Shown here one piece after another: positions 18,055 through 26,860 of a stretch of 64,000 nucleotides of DNA. Numbering within the stretch: position 1 is the first letter of the stretch; the number at the start of each line of letters is the position of its first letter. The DNA lies in contig NZ_JACVPW010000002.1 in assembly GCF_018881715.1 (NCBI RefSeq), positions 124,001 through 188,000 on the forward strand. Direction: 5' to 3'. Source of the stretch: Polynucleobacter parvulilacunae (lineage in GTDB: Bacteria; Pseudomonadota; Gammaproteobacteria; Burkholderiales; Burkholderiaceae). Under the pieces are notes generated by a model. The model was not told the DNA's origin. It saw only the letters and a program-made list of their open reading frames with translations, and did not search any database. Made by a program: the position numbers and the translations under genes.

Positions 18055-19050
18055 GCTTTGCGCAGCCTGCGCGGCAATCTCAAAAGACTTTAAGCGGGCC
18101 TGATGGTCGTGTATTTGGCCAGTAAAAATCAGCTCGTCGGCACCCGTTAAATCTAACCAGTGACGCATGCCTTTTTGAATTGTCTCAAGTGAACCTACAA
18201 CGGATACCTGCAGAGTGTGGTCTGCTGCTGCTCTTTCGTGGGGTTCGCAAAAATCATTGATATCGGCAATGGGGGGCGGTAATTGGCCACGAGTATTGCG
18301 ACGCATTCTGACGACATTCTGTTGCAGTGTAGTAAACAAATGTTGCGCCTCATCATCGGTATCAGCTGCAACGACATTCATCACAAATGCAGAATAAGGC
18401 TTGGCTTGCTGGGCTGAGGGCTTGTAGAGCTCACGATAAATCTTCATAGCCTCCAAAAGCTGCTCTGGTGCAAAGTGGGAAGCGAAGGCATAAGGCAATC
18501 CAAAGTGCGCTGCTAACTGAGCACCATAGAGGCTTGATCCTAAGATCCAGATAGGGACATTAGTATCCATCCCCGGAATCGCTTTAACGGACCGCCCTTC
18601 TTGCAGGGGGCCAAAGTAATGTTGCAACTCGCGAACATCTTGCGGAAAGCGATCATCACTACCCAGTAAGTCACGGCGTAATGCCCTAGCAGTCATTTGA
18701 TCAGTGCCAGGCGCCCTTCCTAAGCCCAACTCAATCCGCCCAGGATACAAAGACTCAAGTGTGCCAAATTGCTCGGCGATGACTAAGGGTGCATGGTTGG
18801 GCAGCATCACCCCACCCGAACCTACTCTAATATGAGAAGTGCCTCCAGCGATATACCCAATGAGCACAGCAGTAGCCGAACTCGCATTACCCGTCATATT
18901 GTGATGTTCTGCTACCCAATAACGGGTATAGCCCCATTTTTCAGCATGCTGAGCTACATCCAATGAGTTGCGCAATGCATCTGCAGCAGTAAACCCCTCT
19001 GGAATTGGAGATATATCTAGAATTGAGTACTTGCAAGCGGGTATTGACAT
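18049..19050 (-). CDS. LLM-class flavin-dependent monooxygenase (luciferase-like)
   Basis: 333 residues of the single-subunit luciferase-like monooxygenase family (TIM barrel binding FMNH2). Typical segments are YWVAEHHNM (about 43-51), [23 protein letters not shown] (about 76-98), [15 protein letters not shown] and [13 protein letters not shown] near the end. The substrate is unknown; relatives oxidise alkanals or sulfonates. It is the last ordinary gene before the integrase cassette begins to its right. Confidence 0.85.
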   Translation of the reverse strand: MSIPACKYSILDISPIPEGFTAADALRNSLDVAQHAEKWGYTRYWVAEHHNMTGNASSATAVLIGYIAGGTSHIRVGSGGVMLPNHAPLVIAEQFGTLESLYPGRIELGLGRAPGTDQMTARALRRDLLGSDDRFPQDVRELQHYFGPLQEGRSVKAIPGMDTNVPIWILGSSLYGAQLAAHFGLPYAFASHFAPEQLLEAMKIYRELYKPSAQQAKPYSAFVMNVVAADTDDEAQHLFTTLQQNVVRMRRNTRGQLPPPIADINDFCEPHERAAADHTLQVSVVGSLETIQKGMRHWLDLTGADELIFTGQIHDHQARLKSFEIAAQAAQSL

Positions 19051-19191
19051 AGAAGGTACTCAGTTTAGACCATGGACATAATTAATAAATGATTTCTAGT
19101 AGTCCGCGATAGGCATCGTCTGCACCCAGCCCTCTTAAATAGCCGTATTCGAATTAATGCCATTTATCCATCTAATAGGTCAAAAGATTCA

Positions 19192-19728
19192 CTAACTAAC
19201 ATTTATAGCCTTTAGCCTCTCTTCATCCGCCCGCATTGGGTTAACCCACATCTTTTGATGGCAGTTTGGGCATAAGGCAACTAGATTTTCGACGGTATGC
19301 CTACCCCCTAATGACAGTGGCTTTACATGGTGAATTTCCAAATAAGGCCTTCCATTCCTATCTAAAAATGGTGCCTGACTATCGCAAAGCTGACAAATCC
19401 CGCCAGACCTATCAATCACAAGCAATCTAAGCTTCGAAAGGTTATTCGAATGAGAGCGAATTTTATTTGCAACTATTGACGCCTCAATTGCATAACTTTC
19501 ATTCTCCCTCCCAAGACGCCTAAATACATCTTCAGCTAACCTTGATGAAAGCTTCTTTTTTCCCACCCGGATCAAGGATATATAGCCCCTCGTGACTCCT
19601 AAACTTTGCGCCAAACTTGTATCGCTATCAATCGATTCCTTACGCTTTAGCTCATCCAAAATATCCCCCCAGCCTTTGGTGGTTTGGGGATTAGCCATCA
19701 ATTTAGTTGTCATATTTGCACCCATCAT
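19192..19728 (-). CDS. HTH (XRE-like)–HNH endonuclease fusion protein
   Basis: About 178 residues. The N-terminal half holds a helix-turn-helix (DTSLAQSLGVTRGYISLIRVGKKKLS, about 35-60). The C-terminal half is an HNH domain: CQLC, the LEIHHVKPLSLGG core, the NLVALCPNCHQKMW zinc CxxC and a final Asn/His set. Several ATGs lie close together (19728, 19725, 19713) and none has a clear ribosome site, so the start is uncertain. It is divergent from the recombinase cassette, and the intergenic region holds two inverted repeats. It may regulate or assist the cassette; a restriction-like role is also possible. Confidence 0.7.
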   Translation of the reverse strand: MMGANMTTKLMANPQTTKGWGDILDELKRKESIDSDTSLAQSLGVTRGYISLIRVGKKKLSSRLAEDVFRRLGRENESYAIEASIVANKIRSHSNNLSKLRLLVIDRSGGICQLCDSQAPFLDRNGRPYLEIHHVKPLSLGGRHTVENLVALCPNCHQKMWVNPMRADEERLKAINVS

Positions 19729-19755
19729 TTGAATGTAATTTTGCAATCAATTTGT

Positions 19756-19807
19756 AATCACTTTTTGTGATTGTATACCTTTAAATTTATATCTTAATTG
19801 GTATACA
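19756..19807. promoter_or_regulatory. Paired inverted repeats between HTH-HNH gene and recombinase cassette
   Basis: AATCAC-5-GTGATT (19756-19772) is followed at once by TGTATACC (19772-19779) and its exact inverse GGTATACA (19800-19807), with an AT-rich 20-base spacer. They occupy the divergent promoter region and are good operator or recombinase-binding candidates. Which protein binds is inference. Confidence 0.5.
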
Positions 19808-19862
19808 GATAAATGGTAGCATAACGTTTAATAGAAATTTTCTTTTACAAAAAAGACTGTAA

Positions 19863-21122
19863 ATGGCAACACTCGAACACATCCACGCAAACCCAATCAT
19901 GGATCAGATTGAAAACGGAGTTGTGGAATGGGTTCCGAGCAAAACAATTCGTCCAATAGAAAATCTGCCTCTAATTTTTTGGCGTAACGGTGATCAGTGG
20001 GATGAAGTTAATCTTTGGGCATTTGAAAAAGCACGGAATAGCGGAGTAAAACTTAAAACTGTAAATACTCAGATGGAGCATTTACATAAGTATGCAAATT
20101 GGCTCGAAGCAGAGCAGATAGATTGGAGGCATTTTCCAATCTTAAAGGCAGAGCGTGTATTAGTTCGATTCCGAGGCTTTTTGATAGACATGCGGGATAG
20201 AGGCGTACTCAGTGCATCTACCATCAGCTCACGCATGAATGCTGTAATCCAATTTTATCGATATGCAAATACTCGCAATTTTATCGATCTTAAAAATATG
20301 TGGGTAGATAAAAGTGTTTTTATAAGTTACTACGATTCCGCAGGGTTTCAACGCACCCTACAAAGAATTACTACAGATATTTCTATTCCAAATCGTGCGC
20401 GCCAAGGAATTCGCTTGGAGGACGGTTTACTACCAATCTCAGCCGAACATCAACATGCATTAATGAGATTTACAAAAGATACTGGATCAGAAGAGTTGTA
20501 TTTAATGTTGCTAATTGGTTTCTATACGGGTGCACGATTAGGCACCATCACAACCTTACGCAGTCAATCACTAGATAGAGCAATGCGCTCCTCAATAGTT
20601 AAAGGAGTTTGGAGTCTGCCTATCGGACCTGGCACAGGGATATCGACGAAATTTGATGTTTCCGGCGAGTTAATGATTCCTGACATAGTTATGCAGCTCT
20701 TAATGGAATATAAAACCTCTAGACAGCATTTAGATCGAGTAATAAATGCCAATAATGAAAATAAATCATTTTTATTTCTAACGCGCTACAGTAATCCATA
20801 TACGCCAAAATCGATAGACCGAGAGATGGTTAGTCTTCGAAGAAAAGGTTTGGCAGCGGGCATTAAATTCCTCGCCAAATTCAAGTTTCACCAAACCCGA
20901 GCTACCTATGGAACATGGCTAACTTCACTTTGTTTAAAGGTTACATCACCCAAGGCGGCAATTGAGTTTGTAAAAAGAGCCATGCACCACAAACATGAAT
21001 CTACAACTTTTGGTTACATAACCTTTCTTGAGCACACAAAGGCAAAAATTGAGTTATCAAATGCCTTTTCTGACGCTTTTTTTGGCGTAGGAAATAAGGT
21101 AGCGGAGAATCCTAATGATTAA
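19863..21122 (+). CDS. Tyrosine recombinase, first gene of trio
   Basis: A 419-residue site-specific recombinase. An N-terminal SAM-like core-binding domain (about 45-145) is followed by the catalytic domain. The catalytic Arg is in FYTGARLGTITTL (about 222), the box II His-x-x-Arg in KFHQTRATYGTW (about 342-345), and HHKHESTTFGY supplies the third His and the nucleophile Tyr (about 386). All catalytic residues are present, so it should be active. The stop overlaps the next gene by eight bases. Base use is more AT-rich than in the genes to the left. Confidence 0.85.
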   Translation: MATLEHIHANPIMDQIENGVVEWVPSKTIRPIENLPLIFWRNGDQWDEVNLWAFEKARNSGVKLKTVNTQMEHLHKYANWLEAEQIDWRHFPILKAERVLVRFRGFLIDMRDRGVLSASTISSRMNAVIQFYRYANTRNFIDLKNMWVDKSVFISYYDSAGFQRTLQRITTDISIPNRARQGIRLEDGLLPISAEHQHALMRFTKDTGSEELYLMLLIGFYTGARLGTITTLRSQSLDRAMRSSIVKGVWSLPIGPGTGISTKFDVSGELMIPDIVMQLLMEYKTSRQHLDRVINANNENKSFLFLTRYSNPYTPKSIDREMVSLRRKGLAAGIKFLAKFKFHQTRATYGTWLTSLCLKVTSPKAAIEFVKRAMHHKHESTTFGYITFLEHTKAKIELSNAFSDAFFGVGNKVAENPND

Positions 21123-22842
21123 TATTGATTCCTTGGATTTGACGTTTCCAAAGATTGTCTATGGAGAACGTGAGATCCCGTGGGATCTCAGGGTTCTACT
21201 TTATCAAGGAGCGTCGGCAGAAAATCAAAAGAATGTTTTTAATAAGATTGCTGCCGAGAGATTTGGAAGCCCCATCCAAGCACGGATTGAATTAGTTCAA
21301 CATATTCATGATGAAATGAATGCGCTATTAATTGGAGGCAAAGCTCAACTAACACTTAAGGCAATCTTCAATCATTTTAGAGAATTTTTTGCTTGGGCAG
21401 ACAAACAGGATATTGAACTCAAATTTGTTTCAGTAGCAACTACCTACCGGCAATGGGCTGATCATCTTTTTTTCCTAACTCGAGTCAAAAGAATAACTGA
21501 AGAAACGGCTTACTCTAAGGCGGTTAAGGTATCTAGAGTCCTAACGGCAATACTTGGTAAAACTCAGCAGTTGATCTCTATGACAAATCTTCTGCCGCCC
21601 TCTAAACGCAAAAATACTGACGCCACCGACAAACAAGATTTGGGAAGTCTTTTAAAATTTTGTGATTTATTAATGGATATAGCAAATGGCTTAAATATAA
21701 GTGACATTTTTGGACAGTTGCCAGTAAAAATTAAATTGAGAAACGGCTTAGAGTGGTGCGAATGGTCAGGGCTTATCGATGTATGCAAAGTAAAATCGCA
21801 GTTACCCGACTTCAAAGGTAGCGACTGGGATAGAAAAATTGTCGCTGCAAAGAGGTCGGCCTGGGAAAAAGATCACTCAATACGTACGCGCTACCCACTA
21901 ATTAATCGCCGCATTGAGGCAGAGCTATTAATCTTCATTACTCAGACCGGCATGAATTTATCGCAGGCGTACCAACTTAAGATGGTAAGTGCTTGTTACA
22001 CAAGTAGTATTGATGGTTATAAAGTTAGCGCCTATAAGCGCAGAAGAAAGGGGGATATATCTTTTGAAATATTTTCCGCATATCGACCTCATTTTGAGAA
22101 ATATCTCACATGGAGAAAGGAGATTTTTAAAGACACTAATGATCTTTTGTTTCCCTTTATACGTTTAGGAAGCCCTTTATCAAAAGCCCCTGCATTTGAC
22201 CGTATAAGGGATATTTGCAAGGCTGTTAATACACCCTATCATGGCCCGCGAGAATTGAGAAAAAGCAGGATCAATTGGATGCTTAGGATTTCCCGGGATC
22301 CCGATCTAACTGCCGAGCAGGCGCAACACACGAAAAGGACGCTTCTAGAGATTTACGAGAAGCCAAGTCACCAAGTCTCTAAGGTAGAGATAATTCAATT
22401 TTGGAGAATGGCCGACCCAACTCTTCAGCAAGCCCAGGTTGGCATGTCGCCTGCACCTGGTCTTTGCGATGGCATTCCCCTGCCTATTTCAAAATTATCG
22501 ACAGAAACACCAAAGCCGGATTGCATAAACCCTGGCGGCTGCTTATTTTGCCAACATCACAGAGACATTGATAGCCAAGATTACATTTGGTCGGTTGCAA
22601 GCATGAGACACCTCAATGTATTAATCCTCGCTGGATTTCCCCCTATAAAGAAAAATAAGATTGATATGGGCAGTCAGGTTGAAATGGTTTTGGAAATATT
22701 ATCGGCAAAATTGAAGTGGTTTCAATCTTCAAATGAAAAGCGGAAGAAATGGGTAATCGAAGCTTTGGATCGTTGTCGCGAAGGAGACTTTCACCAGCAT
22801 TGGAGCTATTTAATCGAAAGTGTGGCAACTAAATATGAATAG
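21115..22842 (+). CDS. Degenerate recombinase-like protein, second gene of trio
   Basis: A 575-residue protein that starts inside the first recombinase gene (ATG 21115) and ends inside the third. The N-terminal half resembles a core-binding domain. The position of the first catalytic Arg reads TQTGMNLSQAYQLK, with no Arg, while YHGPRELRKSRINW resembles box II. No convincing Tyr follows. A Cys-rich segment CINPGGCLFCQHHRD (about 462-476) suggests a metal site. It probably has a structural or target-choice role in a heteromeric recombinase complex rather than being a catalyst, as the second protein of such cassettes often does. No family name is certain. Confidence 0.65.
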   Translation: MINIDSLDLTFPKIVYGEREIPWDLRVLLYQGASAENQKNVFNKIAAERFGSPIQARIELVQHIHDEMNALLIGGKAQLTLKAIFNHFREFFAWADKQDIELKFVSVATTYRQWADHLFFLTRVKRITEETAYSKAVKVSRVLTAILGKTQQLISMTNLLPPSKRKNTDATDKQDLGSLLKFCDLLMDIANGLNISDIFGQLPVKIKLRNGLEWCEWSGLIDVCKVKSQLPDFKGSDWDRKIVAAKRSAWEKDHSIRTRYPLINRRIEAELLIFITQTGMNLSQAYQLKMVSACYTSSIDGYKVSAYKRRRKGDISFEIFSAYRPHFEKYLTWRKEIFKDTNDLLFPFIRLGSPLSKAPAFDRIRDICKAVNTPYHGPRELRKSRINWMLRISRDPDLTAEQAQHTKRTLLEIYEKPSHQVSKVEIIQFWRMADPTLQQAQVGMSPAPGLCDGIPLPISKLSTETPKPDCINPGGCLFCQHHRDIDSQDYIWSVASMRHLNVLILAGFPPIKKNKIDMGSQVEMVLEILSAKLKWFQSSNEKRKKWVIEALDRCREGDFHQHWSYLIESVATKYE

Positions 22843-24859
22843 CACTTTATCCGTAGATCAATTAAGTTTAGGCGTTAAGCCGTCAAGCCCAATATTTCCA
22901 TCCGCCTCTTCATATAGACCCCCCACCTGGCCTCCGCCAAGGGATTGGGTTTGCATTGAAGATTGTGACGGCAATCCAGTTACTCGCTGGGGTGACTCAA
23001 TTTGGCGCCTATGGCCATGGTGCAGAAAAAAAGTTTCGTTGAATTTTGGTGACGGTGAAAAACCTATGATCACTTCTCCTCAAATAGATCAGCGGAATGC
23101 AGATTTATTTAGGCTAATAATGACTTGGAAGATTTGGGGGCGTCGACCAATTCTTGTAGCAAAAACAATGGCGACTAAATTTGCACTAATTAGGCCATTA
23201 TTTGTAATATGCAGCCGGCATGGAGTTCTGGCAAGTAATTTATCGCGATATCCAAAAATATTGGAAGAAATTGCGGCAGCGATTCCAGAAAGCCTCTATG
23301 AAAACTTTGTAGCCGAAATGAATACACTGCTTAATGCAAGTGAAGAGATTGGATTTACCTTATTGGATGCAAATGGGATACGTTTTTTAAAAGCATCCCA
23401 ACCCCAATATCGCGGCAGTCAGACCACGTATATCCCGCCACGCATCTGGCAATACCAAGTTAAACGACTCAAAGAATTTATTGATGACTATCGTTCCCAT
23501 CAAAATCAAATCGAAGAATGCTTTTCTTATTGTGTTGAGGTTTACTCGAAATGCGGTATTAAAGAGTCGCGCAACTCAGGAAAGACTGCTTCTCACCTCC
23601 TGCCCTTTTCAGGTAGCAACCCTTCTCATGAAAAATTTTCAATAACCGCAGATCGATTTGGCATCGGAGATACTCTCAGAAAGTGGGTTGGAAGTATTAA
23701 CGGTGGTGGCAGAGGCATAGGAATGTTCTCAGCCTATCTAAGTATGGCCTCTTACGTTGGTCTAGCGTATACGCTAAATTTTACCCTTGCTCGTGTTAAT
23801 GAGGGAATGAGTTTTCGTTTTAATTGCCTAAGATGGCATGAAGATGAAAAATTTACTCGCATACCATTAATTGAAGGCCTCACGACTAAAACAAGCCATG
23901 ATCCCATCGCACTATGGGTAACAAGCCCGAGTGTAGAGGCCGCAATCAATGTCATGCAGTCAGTCGCCGAAATGCGCAGCCCTTTCATTCCTAGCAATGC
24001 TGGTGAAGAAAATATACATCTGATGAACTATGCTCTTGAACCATGGAGCAGTAATGCGGGCAATGTAGACTTATCCGCTCGCCAAACTCCAGCTAACTAC
24101 GCTTGTATCATATCCAGATATCCCTTGATATTTGAAAGTGATCAAATATTAATCACAGAAGAAGATTTTCAGATAGCTCTTGCGGTTACCCCAACGCTTA
24201 ATCGGGAAGCATATCAGATTGGTAAGCCATGGCCGTTTACCTGGCACCAACTGCGCCGTACCGGTGCAGTCAATATGTTCTCCTCTGGCATGATTAGTGA
24301 CTCCACTATCCAACTCTTACTAAAGCATTTAAGCCCAATCATGACAATTTGCTATGGTCGAGGGCACACATCCCTAAATTTAAATGAAGAGGCTAAAAAT
24401 TTAATCGTCAATGAAATGTATGCGGCAATAGGGCAAGATATTGCTAAATTACATTCCGAGCAATTTATATCCCCGCACGGCGAAAAACAAAAGAAGGCGC
24501 TCCTTTCTAACTTTGGCATGGATCACCCAGTTCGCTTAATTTCGGAAAATGATGCAATTCATTATGAAAAGGCTGCCCGTGCACATGAAATTAACTTTCG
24601 TCTAACAGCGGTGGGTGCCTGCATGAAAAATAGTCGCTGCGATGGAGATGGATTCACCGCACTGAGTGACTGCACTGGAGGTGATGGCAGAGCGCCTTGT
24701 GCAAATGCTTTGTTTAACCGGAATCGTGCAGATGCAAATAGAGTACGCCTTGACATGGTAGTTAAACAAATCAAATCTACCTCCCCTAATACCCCCAGAT
24801 ATCAATACCTTGAACAAGAACGTAGAGGATTGGAGAATTATTTTGCCTACATTCGGTAA
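22835..24859 (+). CDS. Large tyrosine recombinase, third gene of trio
   Basis: About 674 residues from ATG 22835, which overlaps the previous stop in ATGAATAG; a GTG at 22820 is an alternative. The catalytic domain lies in the second half: Arg in LARVNEGMSFR (about 325), box II HQLRRTGAVN (about 475), and the His and Tyr in LLKHLSPIMTICYG (about 500-512), so the active site looks intact. A C-terminal Cys-rich piece (ACMKNSRCDGDG...CTGG...PCANALF) resembles a zinc site. It is longer than usual integrases (about 350-400 residues). It would act with the other two proteins in integration or excision. Confidence 0.75.
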   Translation: MNSTLSVDQLSLGVKPSSPIFPSASSYRPPTWPPPRDWVCIEDCDGNPVTRWGDSIWRLWPWCRKKVSLNFGDGEKPMITSPQIDQRNADLFRLIMTWKIWGRRPILVAKTMATKFALIRPLFVICSRHGVLASNLSRYPKILEEIAAAIPESLYENFVAEMNTLLNASEEIGFTLLDANGIRFLKASQPQYRGSQTTYIPPRIWQYQVKRLKEFIDDYRSHQNQIEECFSYCVEVYSKCGIKESRNSGKTASHLLPFSGSNPSHEKFSITADRFGIGDTLRKWVGSINGGGRGIGMFSAYLSMASYVGLAYTLNFTLARVNEGMSFRFNCLRWHEDEKFTRIPLIEGLTTKTSHDPIALWVTSPSVEAAINVMQSVAEMRSPFIPSNAGEENIHLMNYALEPWSSNAGNVDLSARQTPANYACIISRYPLIFESDQILITEEDFQIALAVTPTLNREAYQIGKPWPFTWHQLRRTGAVNMFSSGMISDSTIQLLLKHLSPIMTICYGRGHTSLNLNEEAKNLIVNEMYAAIGQDIAKLHSEQFISPHGEKQKKALLSNFGMDHPVRLISENDAIHYEKAARAHEINFRLTAVGACMKNSRCDGDGFTALSDCTGGDGRAPCANALFNRNRADANRVRLDMVVKQIKSTSPNTPRYQYLEQERRGLENYFAYIR

Positions 24860-25289
24860 GACAAAGAAAAATGCTGAAGATAACCTACGGGATGCTTTTG
24901 AGCGCCTTAAGATCGGCGCACCACAAGTTCTGCCCAAAGGAGCTCGAGTAAGTCAAAATAATGTTGCTAGAGAGGCGGGCAGTGATGCAAGCGCCCTACG
25001 CAAAAAACGGTATCCACTCTTGATTATGGAAATTCAAGAATGGATTGAAGTTAATAAAAATAATGAATTAGTTTCGGAACGTCAATTGCTATTAAAAAAG
25101 CGGCGTAAGAATCGAGAAGCAAAAGAAGTTAATGCCGATCTAAAGAAGCAAAGGGATTCGGCCGTGAATAGGCTAAATTATGCCAATCTCCGCATACTTG
25201 AATTAAGTGAAACAGTTGATGGCTTACTTTCAAAACTGGATGCACTACAACCAGCTGCAAAAATTTTATATTTTTCGAATGCAAAATAA
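24843..25289 (+). CDS. Small coiled-coil accessory protein of recombinase cassette (TnpC/DUF6262-like)
   Basis: 148 residues. The best start is TTG 24843, seven bases after GGAG, inside the end of the third recombinase gene; an in-frame TTG at 24810 lacks a ribosome site. The first half holds a helix-turn-helix-like stretch (VSQNNVAREAGSDASALRKK). The second half (about 80-140) is a long charged coiled coil with heptads. Small proteins of this layout, such as TnpC of Tn554, accompany two- or three-recombinase elements and influence insertion orientation and efficiency. The assignment is by layout and place, not by a strong motif. Confidence 0.65.
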   Translation: MPTFGKTKKNAEDNLRDAFERLKIGAPQVLPKGARVSQNNVAREAGSDASALRKKRYPLLIMEIQEWIEVNKNNELVSERQLLLKKRRKNREAKEVNADLKKQRDSAVNRLNYANLRILELSETVDGLLSKLDALQPAAKILYFSNAK

Positions 25290-25293
25290 ATCA

Positions 25294-25320
25294 TGAGAAA
25301 AATGATTAGCGATTTTCTCA
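25294..25320. repeat. Inverted repeat at right end of recombinase cassette
   Basis: TGAGAAAA and its exact inverse TTTTCTCA are separated by 11 bases, five bases after the cassette's last stop codon. No T-run follows, so it is a weak terminator. It may be a terminal recombinase site or simply a hairpin. Confidence 0.4.
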
Positions 25321-25341
25321 GATCATAATATACGCGCGCAA

Positions 25342-25358
25342 CCTAATCTGAGATTAGG
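25342..25358. repeat. Perfect palindrome across the galE stop codon
   Basis: CCTAATCT-G-AGATTAGG is a perfect 17-base dyad that includes the galE stop codon (25354-25356). It lies at the junction of the integrase cassette and galE and is a candidate attachment core or terminator hairpin. Confidence 0.4.
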
Positions 25359-26340
25359 CACAGCATCTATAACTATCCCTACAGATATCAGGAAGAAAAT
25401 TAGTGGGATTCCAACCAATTAGCGCGCTTGCTAAATTGGTATCAGCAAAACATACTGGGACATCACCCATTCTTTTGGGTGCAATTACTATAGGAATAGA
25501 TTTTCCTGATATTTGTTCATAAGTCGAGATAACTTCATAAACACTTTTTCCCAGACCTAATCCAAGATTAAGCACCAAGCACCCCCCAGACTCATTTAGA
25601 GTATTAAGAGCTTGAACATGGCCCCTTGCTAAGTCAGCAACATGCAAGTAATCCCTGATACATGTTCCATCAGGTGTACCCCAATCATCGCCTAATATTG
25701 ATAGCTCGCTAGATTCCCCTTTCATAACTTTTTCAATCTCAAAAAATAATGAATGTGATTTAGAGAACTCATATTCGCCTAGAAGGCCGGATATGTGCCT
25801 GCCTGCTACATTGAAGTATCTCAGGCTAATAGAATTAATTGGCGGAGATTTATTAAATTCACTCTCAAGCATCCGCTCATCTTGCAATTTTGTTTCCCCA
25901 TAAAAATTTGTGGGGGCAAGATTTGCTGATTCTTGTATTGGAGATTTAACTTTATCGCCATAAACAGCTGCAGACGAGCTAAATATTATTTTATGGCACC
26001 CATTATTTCTCATGACTTTAAGCAGTTGATTTAAGCCATGAACATTTACATCGAAATACTCAGTTTGTCGGGACATAGACTCCTGAATATCTTTCAGAGC
26101 TGCAAGATGTATTACCTCTTCAACTTGGTACTTGGAAAAGATATGCTCCAAAATATCCATATCTCGAATATCGCCCTGAATAAAATTTGGGCTTACTCCT
26201 GAGATTTTGGCAATGGCATTCAAACAATCAATACTCGAATTAGATAGATTATCAAGCCCAATAACTGGTTTAGAGCCCCTTAAAAGCTCAATCCAGATGT
26301 GCGATCCAATGTAGCCAGTTGCTCCTGTTAATAAAATCAT
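25354..26340 (-). CDS. galE: UDP-glucose 4-epimerase, slightly short C-terminus
   Basis: A 328-residue short-chain dehydrogenase of the extended type. It has GATGYIGSH at residues 5-13, SSSAAVYG near 123 and the catalytic Tyr-x3-Lys in YGETK near 148, with the usual substrate loop NFYGETKLQDERML and SLRYFNVAGRH. It interconverts UDP-glucose and UDP-galactose for surface polysaccharide. The C-terminus stops at RDSYRCCA, roughly ten residues shorter than typical GalE proteins (which run on after a Trp-x-Trp), at the edge of the integrase cassette. The active site is complete, so activity is likely. Confidence 0.9.
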   Translation of the reverse strand: MILLTGATGYIGSHIWIELLRGSKPVIGLDNLSNSSIDCLNAIAKISGVSPNFIQGDIRDMDILEHIFSKYQVEEVIHLAALKDIQESMSRQTEYFDVNVHGLNQLLKVMRNNGCHKIIFSSSAAVYGDKVKSPIQESANLAPTNFYGETKLQDERMLESEFNKSPPINSISLRYFNVAGRHISGLLGEYEFSKSHSLFFEIEKVMKGESSELSILGDDWGTPDGTCIRDYLHVADLARGHVQALNTLNESGGCLVLNLGLGLGKSVYEVISTYEQISGKSIPIVIAPKRMGDVPVCFADTNLASALIGWNPTNFLPDICRDSYRCCA

Positions 26341-26440
26341 AGCTCGTATAGCTACCTAGGTTGTTTATAAGAATTAGGTGAAATTTAACATACAATAATC
26401 ATATGTAGGCTTTGTATAACCATGAATATTGGAGGTAAAA

Positions 26441-26797
26441 ATGAAATTATCTAAAACCAAAAAAGCTCTCATTCTTTCGGCTGGATTATTTGTCGTTGCA
26501 TGCGCCACTACTACAGGCGTTCTCCCTAAAGGCGATGGGATTTATACAATCAATGTATCTCGCGGCGACATGGCAAAAGTTAAGCTGCGCGCTTATCAGC
26601 ATGCTGAAAAATTCTGCGCCGAGAAGAGCGCCAATGGAATTGAAGTTATCAAAGAGGACTTGAGGCCTGACCCAGCTACTGCCACAATGGGCATTATTGA
26701 TCTAGACTTTAGATGCAAAGGTCCAGTTAGCTCTGAATTCGGTCAAAAGGTTATGAGAGAAATCAAAAAAGATGAAAAGAAAGCTTCAGGTCAATAA
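26441..26797 (+). CDS. Small predicted lipoprotein
   Basis: 118 residues. ATG 26441 was chosen because GGAGGTAAAA directly precedes it; an in-frame TTG lies 12 bases upstream inside that ribosome site. The leader KKALILSAGLFVVACATT carries a lipobox with Cys at about residue 21. The rest is a short charged domain with two cysteines (KFCAEK and DFRCKG) and a Lys-rich tail. No family recognised. It stands alone on the plus strand between galE and the polyene cluster. Confidence 0.7.
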   Translation: MKLSKTKKALILSAGLFVVACATTTGVLPKGDGIYTINVSRGDMAKVKLRAYQHAEKFCAEKSANGIEVIKEDLRPDPATATMGIIDLDFRCKGPVSSEFGQKVMREIKKDEKKASGQ

Positions 26798-26814
26798 CTA
26801 GTTTTTCCATCTTT

Positions 26815-26849
26815 AAATAGGAGTTAGGGGTCTTCCCCTTCCCCTATTT
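26815..26849. terminator. Bidirectional terminator between lipoprotein gene and polyene operon
   Basis: AAATAG...GGGG-TCTT-CCCC...CTATTT forms an interrupted hairpin with A and T flanks. It lies between the two convergent ends at 26797 and 26861. Confidence 0.6.
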
Positions 26850-26860
26850 ATTTGATTGCA

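Larger units (their letters stand above)
19192..25320 (+). mobile_element. Three-recombinase integrase cassette (Tn554/recombinase-trio-like)
   Basis: Three overlapping large tyrosine-recombinase-type genes and a small coiled-coil gene are on the plus strand, with a divergent HTH-HNH gene at the left. Overlaps of 8, 8 and 17 bases show a single translationally coupled unit. The design recalls Tn554 (TnpA, TnpB, TnpC), recombinase-in-trio elements and the gamma-mobile-trio modules. No cargo lies between the genes. The ends are not proven: the right boundary is near the hairpin at 25294-25320, next to a shortened galE, and the left lies between 19051 and 19192. Confidence 0.65.
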
